Shown here piece after piece: positions 18,723 to 27,313 of a stretch of DNA of 64,000 nt. Made by a program: the position numbers and the translations under genes. The stretch is taken from NCBI RefSeq assembly GCF_029894425.1, contig NZ_JARXYJ010000003.1, positions 124,001-188,000 of the forward strand, written 5' to 3'. Positions within the stretch are counted from its first letter, which is position 1. Every line of letters begins with the position of its first letter. The notes beneath the pieces were generated by a model. The model did no database searches, was not told the DNA's origin, and was given only the letters and a program-made list of their open reading frames with translations. This DNA comes from Streptomyces sp. SAI-127. Its GTDB lineage: Bacteria > Actinomycetota > Actinomycetes > Streptomycetales > Streptomycetaceae.

Positions 18723-18900
18723 GGAGTCTCCCGGAATCGCGGCTTTCGATCGGAGTCACCTTGCCCTGGCCCGCCAGAATACAAGCGGCCGGGCCCAGTG
18801 CCCGGGCCATGCGCGCAGGTGCAGTCACGTTACGGATACCGCGCGCGCCGAGGCCGCTCGTACGGTTCCAGGAAAGCCTCCACATCCCCAAGGACGCCCC

Positions 18901-19815
18901 ATGGAACAGATCACGCTCGGCAACGTCACCATCACACGGGTATGGGAGTACTTCGGTTCCGTCGAAATGACGCCCGACACCTTCTTCCCCGAAAGTCCGA
19001 AGGAAGTGTGGAACGACGGCGCATCCTGGCTGACCCCGCATTTCCTCGATTCCGAGACCAATATCGTCAATTCCGCGATCCAGACCTGGCTGCTGCGCAG
19101 CGGAGGCAAGACCATCCTCGTCGACACCGGCGTGGGCAACCACAAGGACCGCCCGTACGCGCCGGTCTGGAACCGCCGCGAAACAGGCTTCCTGGCCAAT
19201 CTCGCGCGCGCCGGCGTCGCGCCCGAGGACGTGGACATCGTGATCAACACACATCTCCACATCGATCACGTCGGCTGGAACACGTACCTGAACGGCCGAC
19301 AGTGGATACCCACTTTTCCCAACGCCACCTATCTGATGCCGAAGGACGACTTCGACTTCTGGAATCCCGAGAACGACCACAAGCCACTGCTCGGCCGCGG
19401 CAACCAGAACGTCTTCGAGGACAGCGTGGCCCCGGTGCACCAGGCCGGCCAGACGCTGCTGTGGGAAAACAGCCACCAGATCGACGCCGACCTCCGCCTC
19501 GACGCGGCTCCCGGACACACCCCCGGCTCCTCCGTACTGACCCTCACCTCCGGGACGGACCGCGCGGTGTTCGTCGGCGACATGCTGCACAGCCCCGTGC
19601 AGATCCTCGAGCCCGACTCCAACAGCTGCTTCTGCGAGGACCCCGCGGCCGCCCGCGCCACCCGCCGCAAGGTGCTGGGCTGGGCGGCCGACAACAACGC
19701 ACTCGTGATCCCCGCGCACCTGGGCGGCCACGGTGCCGCCGAAGTGGCACGCGAGGGAGACAAGTTCGCCATCACGGGCTGGGCCCCCTTCGCCCCGTAC
19801 ACCGAGCAGGCCTGA
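18901..19815 (+). CDS. metallo-beta-lactamase-fold hydrolase
   Basis: A 304-residue MBL-fold enzyme. The zinc motif HLHIDH is complete (His118, His120, Asp122, His123), followed by the later metal ligands in DAAPGHTPGS and VFVGDML. Overall layout resembles lactonases of the AiiA-like group, so hydrolysis of a lactone or ester is plausible, but the substrate is not visible. ATG 18901 has AAGGAC nine bases upstream. First gene of a three-gene + strand set (MBL, carboxylesterase, RidA) with gaps of 23 and 30 bases, read away from the LAL regulator. Confidence 0.85.
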   Translation: MEQITLGNVTITRVWEYFGSVEMTPDTFFPESPKEVWNDGASWLTPHFLDSETNIVNSAIQTWLLRSGGKTILVDTGVGNHKDRPYAPVWNRRETGFLANLARAGVAPEDVDIVINTHLHIDHVGWNTYLNGRQWIPTFPNATYLMPKDDFDFWNPENDHKPLLGRGNQNVFEDSVAPVHQAGQTLLWENSHQIDADLRLDAAPGHTPGSSVLTLTSGTDRAVFVGDMLHSPVQILEPDSNSCFCEDPAAARATRRKVLGWAADNNALVIPAHLGGHGAAEVAREGDKFAITGWAPFAPYTEQA

Positions 19816-19838
19816 GTCCTGCGGAAAGACAGCGAGAC

Positions 19839-21329
19839 ATGAGCTACCACACCGACCCCATCGTGACCACGGCGCAAGGAGCCGTCCGCGGCCTGCGCCA
19901 GGGTGACACCACCGCTTTCCTCAACATCCCCTACGCCGCCCCGCCCCGCGGTGCCGGCCGGTTCGAGCCGCCGCAGCCGCACGAACCGTGGGACGGCGTA
20001 CGGGACGCCACCGTGCCGGGGCCCAACGCGCCGCAGTCCGAGCGCAAGCTCGGCAGCGTGGACATGTCCCCCTACTTCGGCACCGGTTGGAGCCGCGGCG
20101 AGGACCACCTCACCGTCAACGTCTGGACGCCCGCCGCCTCTGGCGGCGACCTGCCCGTCATGGTGTTCGTCCACGGCGGCGGATTCGTCGCCGGATCGAC
20201 GCGGTCCGCGCTGTACGACGGCTCCGCCTTCGCCCGCGACGGCGTCGTCCTCGTCACCCTCAACTACCGGCTCGGCATCGCCGGGTTCCTCGACATCCCC
20301 GGCGCGCCCGCCAACCGCGGCCTGCTCGACGTCGTCGCCGCACTGGGCTGGGTGCGGGAGAACATCGCCGCCTTCGGCGGTGACCCGCACAACGTCACCC
20401 TCTTCGGTCAGTCGGCCGGGGCGACCATCGTCGGCGGCGTCCTCGCCACCCCCGAAGCCGCAGGCCTCTTCCGCCGGGCGATCGTCCAAAGCGGCAGCGG
20501 CCTGGGGGCGTTCACCACCGAGCAGGCCGCCCGCGTCACTCAGGCGGCGGCCGAGGCCCTGGGCATCGAGCCCACTGTCGACGCCTTCGCGGAGATCTCC
20601 GACGACCGCCTGGTCGAGGCCGCCTCCCGGCTCGCGGGCATCGACCTGCAGACCGGGACGCACCACGATCCGCTGATCGGACTCAGCCCCTTCAGCCTGG
20701 TCCTCGACACGCAGCCCGCCCAATCCGTCGCCGCCGGCCTCGGCGCGGACGTCGACCTGCTCATCGGGACCAACACCGAGGAGGGAAACCTCTACCTGGT
20801 CCCCGTGGACAAGTACGCCACCTCGACCGCCGGGGACGTCGACGACGCGGCGGCGCGCGCGCACCCGAAGCCGGCGCGACTCGTCGAGACGTACCGGAAG
20901 GCACGCCCCGATGCGTCCTTCGGCGAGCTGCGCTCCGCCATCATGGGCGACGCACTGTTCGGCGCGGGCAGCTGGGCCCTGACCGACGCACATACCGCCC
21001 ACCCCGAGTCCGCCACCTACGCCTACGAGTTCGCCTGGCGCTCCCACGCTCTGGACGAAGAGCTCGGCGCCACCCACGCCGTCGAGCTGCCCTTCGTCTT
21101 CGATCTCGCGCACCTCCCCCAGTTGCACGGCCCATCCGCCCTGCTCGGCCCCGACAAGCCCCCCGCGGATCTCGCCGCCCGTATGCACGCCACCTGGGTC
21201 CGGTTCGCCAGGACCGGCAACCCCGGCTGGGACGCGTACGACGACGAGCGCCGGGCCACGATGCGCATCGACGCCGAGTGGACCCAGGTCGACGACCCCC
21301 GCAGCCAGGAACGACAGGCCTGGCGCTGA
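19839..21329 (+). CDS. type B carboxylesterase
   Basis: A 496-residue carboxylesterase/para-nitrobenzyl esterase family protein. The oxyanion loop HGGGF is at residues 112-116 and the nucleophile elbow FGQSAGA places Ser192; DLLIGTNTEEGN and the late YEFAWRSH region are also typical. There is no signal peptide, so it acts in the cytoplasm on ester substrates. It sits 23 bases after the MBL gene, and co-expression suggests consecutive hydrolysis steps in one degradation route. Confidence 0.88.
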   Translation: MSYHTDPIVTTAQGAVRGLRQGDTTAFLNIPYAAPPRGAGRFEPPQPHEPWDGVRDATVPGPNAPQSERKLGSVDMSPYFGTGWSRGEDHLTVNVWTPAASGGDLPVMVFVHGGGFVAGSTRSALYDGSAFARDGVVLVTLNYRLGIAGFLDIPGAPANRGLLDVVAALGWVRENIAAFGGDPHNVTLFGQSAGATIVGGVLATPEAAGLFRRAIVQSGSGLGAFTTEQAARVTQAAAEALGIEPTVDAFAEISDDRLVEAASRLAGIDLQTGTHHDPLIGLSPFSLVLDTQPAQSVAAGLGADVDLLIGTNTEEGNLYLVPVDKYATSTAGDVDDAAARAHPKPARLVETYRKARPDASFGELRSAIMGDALFGAGSWALTDAHTAHPESATYAYEFAWRSHALDEELGATHAVELPFVFDLAHLPQLHGPSALLGPDKPPADLAARMHATWVRFARTGNPGWDAYDDERRATMRIDAEWTQVDDPRSQERQAWR

Positions 21330-21359
21330 CCCTCCGGCCACCATTCCCAAGGACACACC

Positions 21360-21743
21360 ATGACCAGAACCGTCATCACCACCGAGAACGCACCCGCCCT
21401 CGCAGCCCCGCTGTCCCAAGGCATCCGCAAGGGCCCCGTCCTGCAGGTCTCCGGGCAGCTCCCGCTCGATCCGGACACGGGCGAGGTCGTCGGGTCCACG
21501 GTCGCCGAGCAGACCGAGCAGACCCTGCGCAATGTCACCGCCGTACTCAAGGCGGGCGGTGCGGGCCTGGAGGACGTCGTGATGCTCCGCGTGTACCTCA
21601 CCGATCCCGCCCACCTGGCCGAGATGAACAGGGCGTACGCGGCAGCCGTCGGCGAGCCCTTCCCCGCCCGCACCACCGTCTACATGCAGCTTCCGCCGGG
21701 ACTGCTCGTGGAGGTCGATGCCCTGGCAGTGCTGGACGACTGA
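21360..21743 (+). CDS. RidA-family protein (operon member)
   Basis: A 127-residue Rid protein ending the MBL/esterase operon. Key parts are SQGIRKGPVLQVSGQLPLD, EQTEQTLRNVTAVLKAGGAG, MLRVYLTDPAHLAEMN and FPARTTVYMQLPP, whose Arg is the usual carboxylate-binding residue. AAGGAC lies before ATG 21360. It differs clearly from the RidA at 9655, so the two are not a recent duplication. Its place in a hydrolase operon suggests removal of an imine or enamine formed by the pathway. Confidence 0.88.
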   Translation: MTRTVITTENAPALAAPLSQGIRKGPVLQVSGQLPLDPDTGEVVGSTVAEQTEQTLRNVTAVLKAGGAGLEDVVMLRVYLTDPAHLAEMNRAYAAAVGEPFPARTTVYMQLPPGLLVEVDALAVLDD

Positions 21744-21748
21744 CGACG

Positions 21749-22597
21749 ATGGCCGGTCGTCTGACGAGGGCGTGCACCAGCCTGAGGGTTCCGCCGGCGC
21801 AACTGCTGGACGCCCTGTGCGCACTCGCCGGACGACCGGCGTCCTCCTGCGGGCCCCATCCCGTACGTCGCGTCCACCGGCAGGTGCTCCAAGCAGTGGG
21901 GTCCTCGCCGCTGGGCGCGCTGCAGCCAGGCGATGTGAGCGCGGCCACAGACGTGCACGCGGGCCTCTTGAACGTCCAAGTCCCGCCCCAGGCGGATGCG
22001 GAAGCCCTCTGCATCCGCCGCACGGTCGACGACCTCGGATCATCCGACCTGTGGGAGCTGGCCCGCGGCACCGCCCTTACCCGGGACGATCTCACGTGGG
22101 GCGCTGCCGCGACCCTGGCGGAGGGACGGCTCGGGAACAGAGACCTTCTGGACGAACTCGCCGCGCACACTCTCGCGGAGGAGATCGCCGAACGGCCCCC
22201 GTGCCACTGGGGCCGACACCACGCCGATGCGGTACGCGCCGCGCTGTACCGGAGCCTGGCCGACTTCGCGGATGCCCTTCTGGAAGTGTCGGAGTCGACC
22301 CCGACACCCCTGGACTGGACTGCCGACGACAACAGCGAGTGGTACGCCACCGCGGTGATCGACGGGATGGCATACGGCCTACTGATCCAGACGGTGCAGA
22401 ACGCGTCCTCGGCCGCCGAGCCCGTCTGGAACCACCCCGGGCTCCCTGCCGCACGCACCGTCTGGCAGTGGCGGATCGCGACCGGGCCGGCCGACCGTGC
22501 CTCCCACGGCTGTGGGCCCTTCCCCTCCGCGCTCGCGGCACGGCACGCCGCCGAGTGCGCGATCACGGCACTTGCCACCGGGAGATGTGGCCTGTGA
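21749..22597 (+). CDS. conserved-looking hypothetical protein
   Basis: A 282-residue product from ATG 21749, five bases after the RidA stop. Coding bias is good and the middle reads as a well-formed helical protein (DDLGSSDLWELARGTALTRD; HHADAVRAALYRSLADFADA; WTADDNSEWYATAVIDGM). No signal peptide, membrane segment or known motif. The start has no good ribosome-binding site; translation may be coupled to RidA or begin at an internal GTG. The right end is close to the IS256 element. Confidence 0.5.
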   Translation: MAGRLTRACTSLRVPPAQLLDALCALAGRPASSCGPHPVRRVHRQVLQAVGSSPLGALQPGDVSAATDVHAGLLNVQVPPQADAEALCIRRTVDDLGSSDLWELARGTALTRDDLTWGAAATLAEGRLGNRDLLDELAAHTLAEEIAERPPCHWGRHHADAVRAALYRSLADFADALLEVSESTPTPLDWTADDNSEWYATAVIDGMAYGLLIQTVQNASSAAEPVWNHPGLPAARTVWQWRIATGPADRASHGCGPFPSALAARHAAECAITALATGRCGL

Positions 22598-22626
22598 GCA
22601 GCCAGTCGGCACGTGGACCTGCGCCG

Positions 22627-22650
22627 CACCCACACCGCGCCCTGTGGGTG
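22627..22650 (+). terminator. 8-bp stem hairpin after the hypothetical gene
   Basis: CACCCACA at 22627-22634 pairs perfectly with TGTGGGTG at 22643-22650 around an eight-base loop. It lies 30 bases after the stop at 22597 and has no U-tract. The right arm coincides with the left end of the IS256 element, so it may be partly a product of the insertion. Confidence 0.4.
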
Positions 22651-23943
22651 TGTCAACTTAACGGCTGATCTTGGTTGTTGAGTGGTCAGTTGTTGCTCGG
22701 GGTCAGGCGGCCCTCGAAGGCGATCTGGAACGCGTTCAGGGGTGCCTTCCATCGCATGGTCCACCTCTTGCGGCCCTTCCCCGTCGGGTCCAGGCTCATC
22801 AGCGCCATGTAGATGCACTTGAGGGCGGCGGCCTCGTTGGGGAAGTGTCCGCGGGCGCGGACGGCCCTGCGGATGCGGGCGTTGACGCTCTCGATCGCCG
22901 GATACTTCCGGCCCCACGTCTCCTGGAACACCAGGAACCGTTCCGTCGCGGCGTCCTCACTGGGCGCGGTGTAGACGGGCTTGAGGGCCTTGGCGACCTT
23001 GTCCCAGTCCTGGCGGGCGGCGTATCGGAACGAGTTGCGCAGCAGGTGAACCACACACGCGTCTGGACAATTGTGCGAGGCCAGACGGCCTCCACGGCCT
23101 CAGGAAGGCCCTTGAGCCCGTCGCAGACCAGCATCAGCACGTCGTCCAGGCAGCGGTTCTTCAGCTCGGTGAACACATGCAGCCAGTACTTTGCACCCTC
23201 GCCGCTGTACCGGCCCAGATCCCCAGGATGTCCCGGCCCTTCGGTGGTCACCGCCATGACGACATAGACCGGACGGTTCGCGACCTGCCCGTCCCTGATC
23301 TTGACGTTGATGGCGTCCACGAACAGGACGGGGTAGACGCGGTCGAGGGGACGGCTCTGCCATTCGGCCATGCCTTCCATGACCTTGTCGGTGATGGCGG
23401 AGACGGTCTGTTTGGACACTTCGCCGCCGTACACCTCGCGAGATGAGCCGATATCTCCCCGTGGGTAAGGCCCTTCGCGGACAACGACAGCACCATCTCG
23501 TCGACGCCGGTGAGGAGCCGCTGCCGCTTCTTGACGATCTGCGGTTCGAAGCTGCCGGCAGTGTCGCGAGGCACCTTCACCTCTACCGGTCCAACGTCGG
23601 TCAGCACGGTCTTGGCGCGGATGCCGTTACGGCTGTCGCCGTTGTTCTTCCCTGCCGGATCATACTTCTCATAACCGAGGTGGTCGGTGATCTCACCTGC
23701 CAGGGCAGATACCAAGACCCGCTTGGTCAGCTGCTGCAGCAGCCCGCCCTGCCCGGTCAGCTGCAGCCCCTCCGACCGGGCCCGCTCCACCAGCATTGCT
23801 ACCAGTTGCTCGTCGGACACGGGGCAGGCTGCCCCAACTGGGCACTCTCGACAGGTTCCACGGTCTCCAACTCCACGGCGGTATCAGTCACTTGACGTCT
23901 CTCCCCTGATCGTCGGATCCGCCGTTAGATTTACCCTCCCACA
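22643..23943 (-). mobile_element. IS256-family element, transposase broken by frameshifts
   Basis: The transposase reads right to left in pieces: N-terminal block in 23248-23820 (GGLLQQLTKRVLVSALAGEI; GYEKYDPAGKNNGDSRNG; VPRDTAGSFEPQIVKK), catalytic core in 22799-23434 (VYPVLFVDAINVKIRDGQ with the first Asp; LMLVCDGLKGLPEA with the second) and C-terminal block in 22686-23054 (GRKYPAIESVNARIRRAV). At least two frame changes, near 23440 and near 23050, separate them, and a third lies near 23820 before a longer N-terminal extension. The end sequences TGTGGGTGTGTCAACTTAAC (left) and, on the other strand, TGTGGGAGGGTAAATCTAAC (right) are imperfect terminal inverted repeats. It is probably inactive. 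Confidence 0.85.
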
Positions 23944-24046
23944 AACACCGTCAGAGCCACCCTTGCGAAAACCATTGGTGCCCGGCTTGCTCCGCTGATG
24001 GACTGACGTCCTACCGTGAGTCTGCCGCGTGACGGAGGTAGTGGTT

Positions 24047-24802
24047 GTGACAGGCTATGACGTGCTTGCCGAGGTGTACGAATGGCTCATCTCGGATGCA
24101 AAGTTGCCTCCAGCCGAGTTCGCTGCGTCGTTCGACGACGTCCTCAATCTCCTGCCGTCGAACGCTCACGTCCTCGACTGTTCGTGCGGAACCGGACAGT
24201 TGGCGGTTGGCCTCGCCGGTCGTGGCATGCAGGTTGTCGCAACTGACGCCAGCGAGGCGATGGTTCGTCGGACTGCAGAGTTGTCTGAGGATTTCGGGGC
24301 ATCCGTCCGGGCCGTACGGGCGAACTGGGAAGAGTTGCCCGACCATTTCCAGGACAACACGTTCGACATGGTGTTCTGCGTTGGCAACTCGCTTCACCAT
24401 GCCGCGGGCGCGACAGGCAGGGGTGCTGCTCTGGAGTCGATGTCACGGCTTCTGCGCCCCGGCGGGCGCTTGGTACTCACATCCCGCACTTGGGAACTCG
24501 TGAGGGCCAGAGGTTCCCGGCTGGAGATCAGTGACCGACTCGTCCGCCGGAACGGTCGCGATGCCGTCGTGGTCTACCGCTGGGAGATTGCGCCGCATTG
24601 GGAGGAGGAGCACCACATCGAGATTGCGATCGCGCAAGTTGATGAGACCGGGTTGGTTCTTGTCCGCTCGGAACTGCTGTCCTGCTGGCCCTACCGGTAC
24701 GAGGAACTCGAAGTCGAGCTGCACCGGGTCGGACTCCAAACGGAACTGAGTACGTTCGATCTTGAGGCCGAGAACTACATGGTGGTCGCGAGCAAGGTAT
24801 GA
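24047..24802 (+). CDS. class I SAM-dependent methyltransferase
   Basis: A 251-residue cytoplasmic methyltransferase. SAM motif I is VLDCSCGTGQLAVGLAGRG, motif II is QVVATDAS, and the post-I region FDMVFCVGNSLHH and LLRPGGRLVLTSR are clear. The acceptor is unknown; the group includes glycine/sarcosine-type and natural-product N- or O-methyltransferases. Start GTG 24047 is preferred over 24029 because GGAGG lies eight bases upstream. It stands alone after the IS256 element. Confidence 0.82.
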   Translation: MTGYDVLAEVYEWLISDAKLPPAEFAASFDDVLNLLPSNAHVLDCSCGTGQLAVGLAGRGMQVVATDASEAMVRRTAELSEDFGASVRAVRANWEELPDHFQDNTFDMVFCVGNSLHHAAGATGRGAALESMSRLLRPGGRLVLTSRTWELVRARGSRLEISDRLVRRNGRDAVVVYRWEIAPHWEEEHHIEIAIAQVDETGLVLVRSELLSCWPYRYEELEVELHRVGLQTELSTFDLEAENYMVVASKV

Positions 24803-24876
24803 ACACCGGACTCTCAGTCCCTGGCCGGACCGCGCGGTTGCTCGCAGGACGCTTGCGCCCTCTCATCGGTGCGGGT

Positions 24877-25289
24877 TCAAGTGGTCAACGCAACGCAACG
24901 CAACGCAACGCCTCGGACGAGGAGTGCTCGTCGATCAGACGGCGGTAGATCCGGGGTGACGGTGTGGCGCTGTTTCCTGGTCGCGTCCAGATCAATGAGC
25001 AGGATCTCGTCGATCAGCAGCGTGAACGGATCCAGCTTCCACGGCCGCGCCGAAGCGGTTGTCGTGCGTGGCTGCGGCCAAGCCGAGGTCAGGCCTTGTT
25101 GACCGTGCTCCAGGTGACGCCGTACTTGCACTGCAACGCCCGGTTCGACATGCCATCGCGGGAGTCGCGCCGCAGCGCGGCGTACAACTCGACCTCCGAC
25201 TGGCCAGGCGGCATCGGGGGTGCTCCTTTACTGAGCACATCCAGCTTGACACCGTCAGAGATAAGGCGCTCATCCAAGCGCCGTAGCAT
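24877..25289 (-). mobile_element. IS21-like transposase (IstA) N-terminal remnant
   Basis: Two overlapping frames together give an IstA-like N-terminus: ELYAALRRDSRDGMSNRALQ and CKYGVTWSTVNKA (a helix-turn-helix), then after a frame change near 25090 KLDPFTLLIDEILLIDLDAT and RKQRHTV. The DDE core and IstB partner are missing. It is a dead fragment. Confidence 0.65.
24886..24910. repeat. (CAACG)5 tandem repeat
   Basis: Five perfect copies of CAACG lie in a row, about 85 bases after the methyltransferase stop and inside the IS21 remnant. Such a short perfect repeat is unusual here and probably arose by slippage. Confidence 0.9.
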
Positions 25290-25623
25290 CCCGAACTGAG
25301 AGCGCGAGTTCGATCCTCGTCACAATGCGAACCCCGGGCCGGCGGCCCGGACTTCGCAAGGGTCACGTCCCTGGGCCATGCCTGACCGAAGCGGGACCGG
25401 GCGGCCCAGTTCTGGCCGCGGCCCCGTGCCGGTGGTCGTCGGTCGGCAGGTCGCGGGCGGGCTCGCGCAGGTCTGGTTGGGACCGCGACCGCTGCCGGGG
25501 CCCTTCCCCGGCCCATGAGTTCGACGTACTTCTCGCCCCGCTCCTCGCGTTCCGTACCAGGGGCACCCTGGGCTCGACGAACTCGTACAACCGCGTTTCA
25601 GGACCCGGGACACCGCGCCCAGG

Positions 25624-25743
25624 GGGTGGGACCCTACGGATCGGCACCACCGGCTCCTCGTCGTGGAGGACAGCCATGCCGTGGTGAGCCGAGGTGGCGG
25701 CGATGGCGAGGTCCACCGGTGGCATGTCAGGCCGGCGCGGCAC
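25624..25743 (-). pseudogene. PIN-domain (VapC-like) toxin fragment
   Basis: About 40 codons read PPVDLAIAATSAHHGMAVLH followed by DEE, which matches the C-terminal part of VapC ribonuclease toxins, where DLLIAATA..HG..VLH.D carries the last metal-binding acid. Nothing upstream in frame continues the PIN domain, and no antitoxin gene is present. Confidence 0.45.
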
Positions 25744-25965
25744 CGCGTCGGCCCCTCTGCAGCAGTGTGCGCCGTGTCACGCGTCGCAGAACCTCCCAAG
25801 TTGCCCAGATCACAGCGCAAACGCCCCTGTGGCATCCATGCTCGAAACGGACATGGAATCCCTAACCGGAGCGCACTGTCATGCACTTGGATGAATAGCT
25901 CACAAGTGATCTATGGCACAGCGCCCGTGACAATTCATCTCGTTCTCTTTAGAAAGGCGCCAATC

Positions 25966-27150
25966 ATGGCCGCTTACCTGTGCCCGCCTGCCGTGATACA
26001 CGGCAAGCACGCCGTGCGGACCAGTCAGATTGTGGACGAAGTGCGCGGTCAGCACCCGAACGCGGCGTGGGCGCCGCGGATCGACGGCATCGCGGCCAGT
26101 ACGGGCATCGAAACCCGTGGCTGGATGCTGCCGTTGGAGGCCGCCGTCGCGCCCGGCAGCGGAAGCGGCCTGCCGGCCGCCGGCATCGGGCCGGCCCGAG
26201 AGGCGCTGGCCGGTGACGGGTTCACCGAACAGGACGTGGATCGCGTGATCGCTGCCCTTGAGGCGATACCCGCGCCGCAGACCGTCCAGGAACGCACTGC
26301 GCCGGCCTGGTCGGCAGTGCAGTCCTACGGTGAGCGTGCGGCGCGCGGGGCCCTGCAGATCGCCGGGCTGGACGCCGCGGACGTCGACTGTCTGATCACC
26401 AGTCACTCCACCACCCCGGCGCTGCCGGGGCTGGACGTCTCCCTCGCCAACAGACTCCCGCTCCGGCGCGACGTGCTGCTGCTGCCGGCCACGCAGTGGG
26501 CGTGCATAGCCGGGACCCGCTCCCTGGCGCTGGCGGCGGATCTCGTGGCCGCGGACCCCGACCGGGTGGTCCTGGTCGTGATCGCGGAGGCACTGAGCAC
26601 GACCTACCAGCCCGCGGACGACACTCTGGAATCCCTGATCGTCCGGTTGCTGTTCGCGGACACTGCGGTCGCCACGGTGGTCACGGGCCGCCCGAGGCCC
26701 GAGTCGACGCTGCGGCTGGACACCGCCTGGCACCACACTCTGCCCGGCACCCAGGACCTGCACCGCCTGGAGACACGGGAGGACGGCACTCACTTCGTGA
26801 TGGACCGGCGCGGGCCGCGCGCCGTGCAGGAGACGGTCACCGCGATGTGGGAGTGGTTGCGCCTCCGATACCAGGACGACCCCGGCTCCTGGCACCCCGA
26901 CGTTCTGCTCGCCCACCCCGGCGGGACGCGTGTGCTGGAGTACATGGAGGAGACGATGCCCGACGGGTGGCCGTCGGGGCTCCTGCGCTACAGCCGGGAC
27001 AGCTACACCAGCGGCAACCGCGGAGGCGCAGCCGTGTTCGACATCATGCGGAGGGCGTACGACGCCGGGCAGAAGGCGGGCAGCCGTGCCGTCCTGTACG
27101 CGGCTGCCCCGGGCCTCACTGCCACCGCCCTGGAAGGGGAGTGGCTGTAG
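25966..27150 (+). CDS. type III polyketide synthase
   Basis: A 394-residue chalcone-synthase-superfamily enzyme. The catalytic triad is intact: Cys180 in ATQWACIAG, His317 in LLAHPGG and Asn351 in SGNRGGA. The C-terminal APGLTATALEG corresponds to the family's GFGPG loop. Such enzymes condense malonyl-type extender units onto a CoA or ACP starter to give pyrones, resorcinols or naphthols; the N-terminal region (about residues 60-110) has extra length, so the product cannot be assigned. ATG 25966 has GAAAGG upstream. No tailoring gene is adjacent: it faces a convergent phosphatase, and a ruined KAS III gene lies 2.7 kb away. Confidence 0.85.
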   Translation: MAAYLCPPAVIHGKHAVRTSQIVDEVRGQHPNAAWAPRIDGIAASTGIETRGWMLPLEAAVAPGSGSGLPAAGIGPAREALAGDGFTEQDVDRVIAALEAIPAPQTVQERTAPAWSAVQSYGERAARGALQIAGLDAADVDCLITSHSTTPALPGLDVSLANRLPLRRDVLLLPATQWACIAGTRSLALAADLVAADPDRVVLVVIAEALSTTYQPADDTLESLIVRLLFADTAVATVVTGRPRPESTLRLDTAWHHTLPGTQDLHRLETREDGTHFVMDRRGPRAVQETVTAMWEWLRLRYQDDPGSWHPDVLLAHPGGTRVLEYMEETMPDGWPSGLLRYSRDSYTSGNRGGAAVFDIMRRAYDAGQKAGSRAVLYAAAPGLTATALEGEWL

Positions 27151-27218
27151 TGCGGACTCGCGCCCCTCGTAACGCCGGTGGCGCCGCCTGACGAACAGCT
27201 CCCGCGCCGCCCGGCCAG

Positions 27219-27262
27219 CGCCCCGTCACCACCCGGCCGAAGCCCCGTCACCACCCGGCCGG
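27219..27262. repeat. 22-bp direct repeat, two copies
   Basis: The phrase CCCCGTCACCACCCGGCCG occurs twice, starting at 27221 and 27243, in the gap between the convergent polyketide synthase and phosphatase genes. Weaker copies flank it. No function is evident. Confidence 0.6.
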
Positions 27263-27313
27263 AGCCTCGCCACCAGCACGCTGACGCCTCATCACCGCCG
27301 AGCCGACACACCG

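Noticed and set aside
18450..21329. A 959-codon + strand frame spanning the LAL, MBL and esterase region
   Set aside because: Only the part from 19839 is a real protein (carboxylesterase). The upstream part is antisense or out of frame with strong genes and is arginine-rich, a usual artefact of high-GC DNA.
19329..22043. A 904-codon minus-strand frame opposite the MBL/esterase/RidA operon
   Set aside because: It mirrors three well-recognised genes codon for codon and has no family motif.
25320..25620. Longer VapC gene extending from the PIN fragment
   Set aside because: The remaining frame has no PIN catalytic acids and is arginine/proline-rich.
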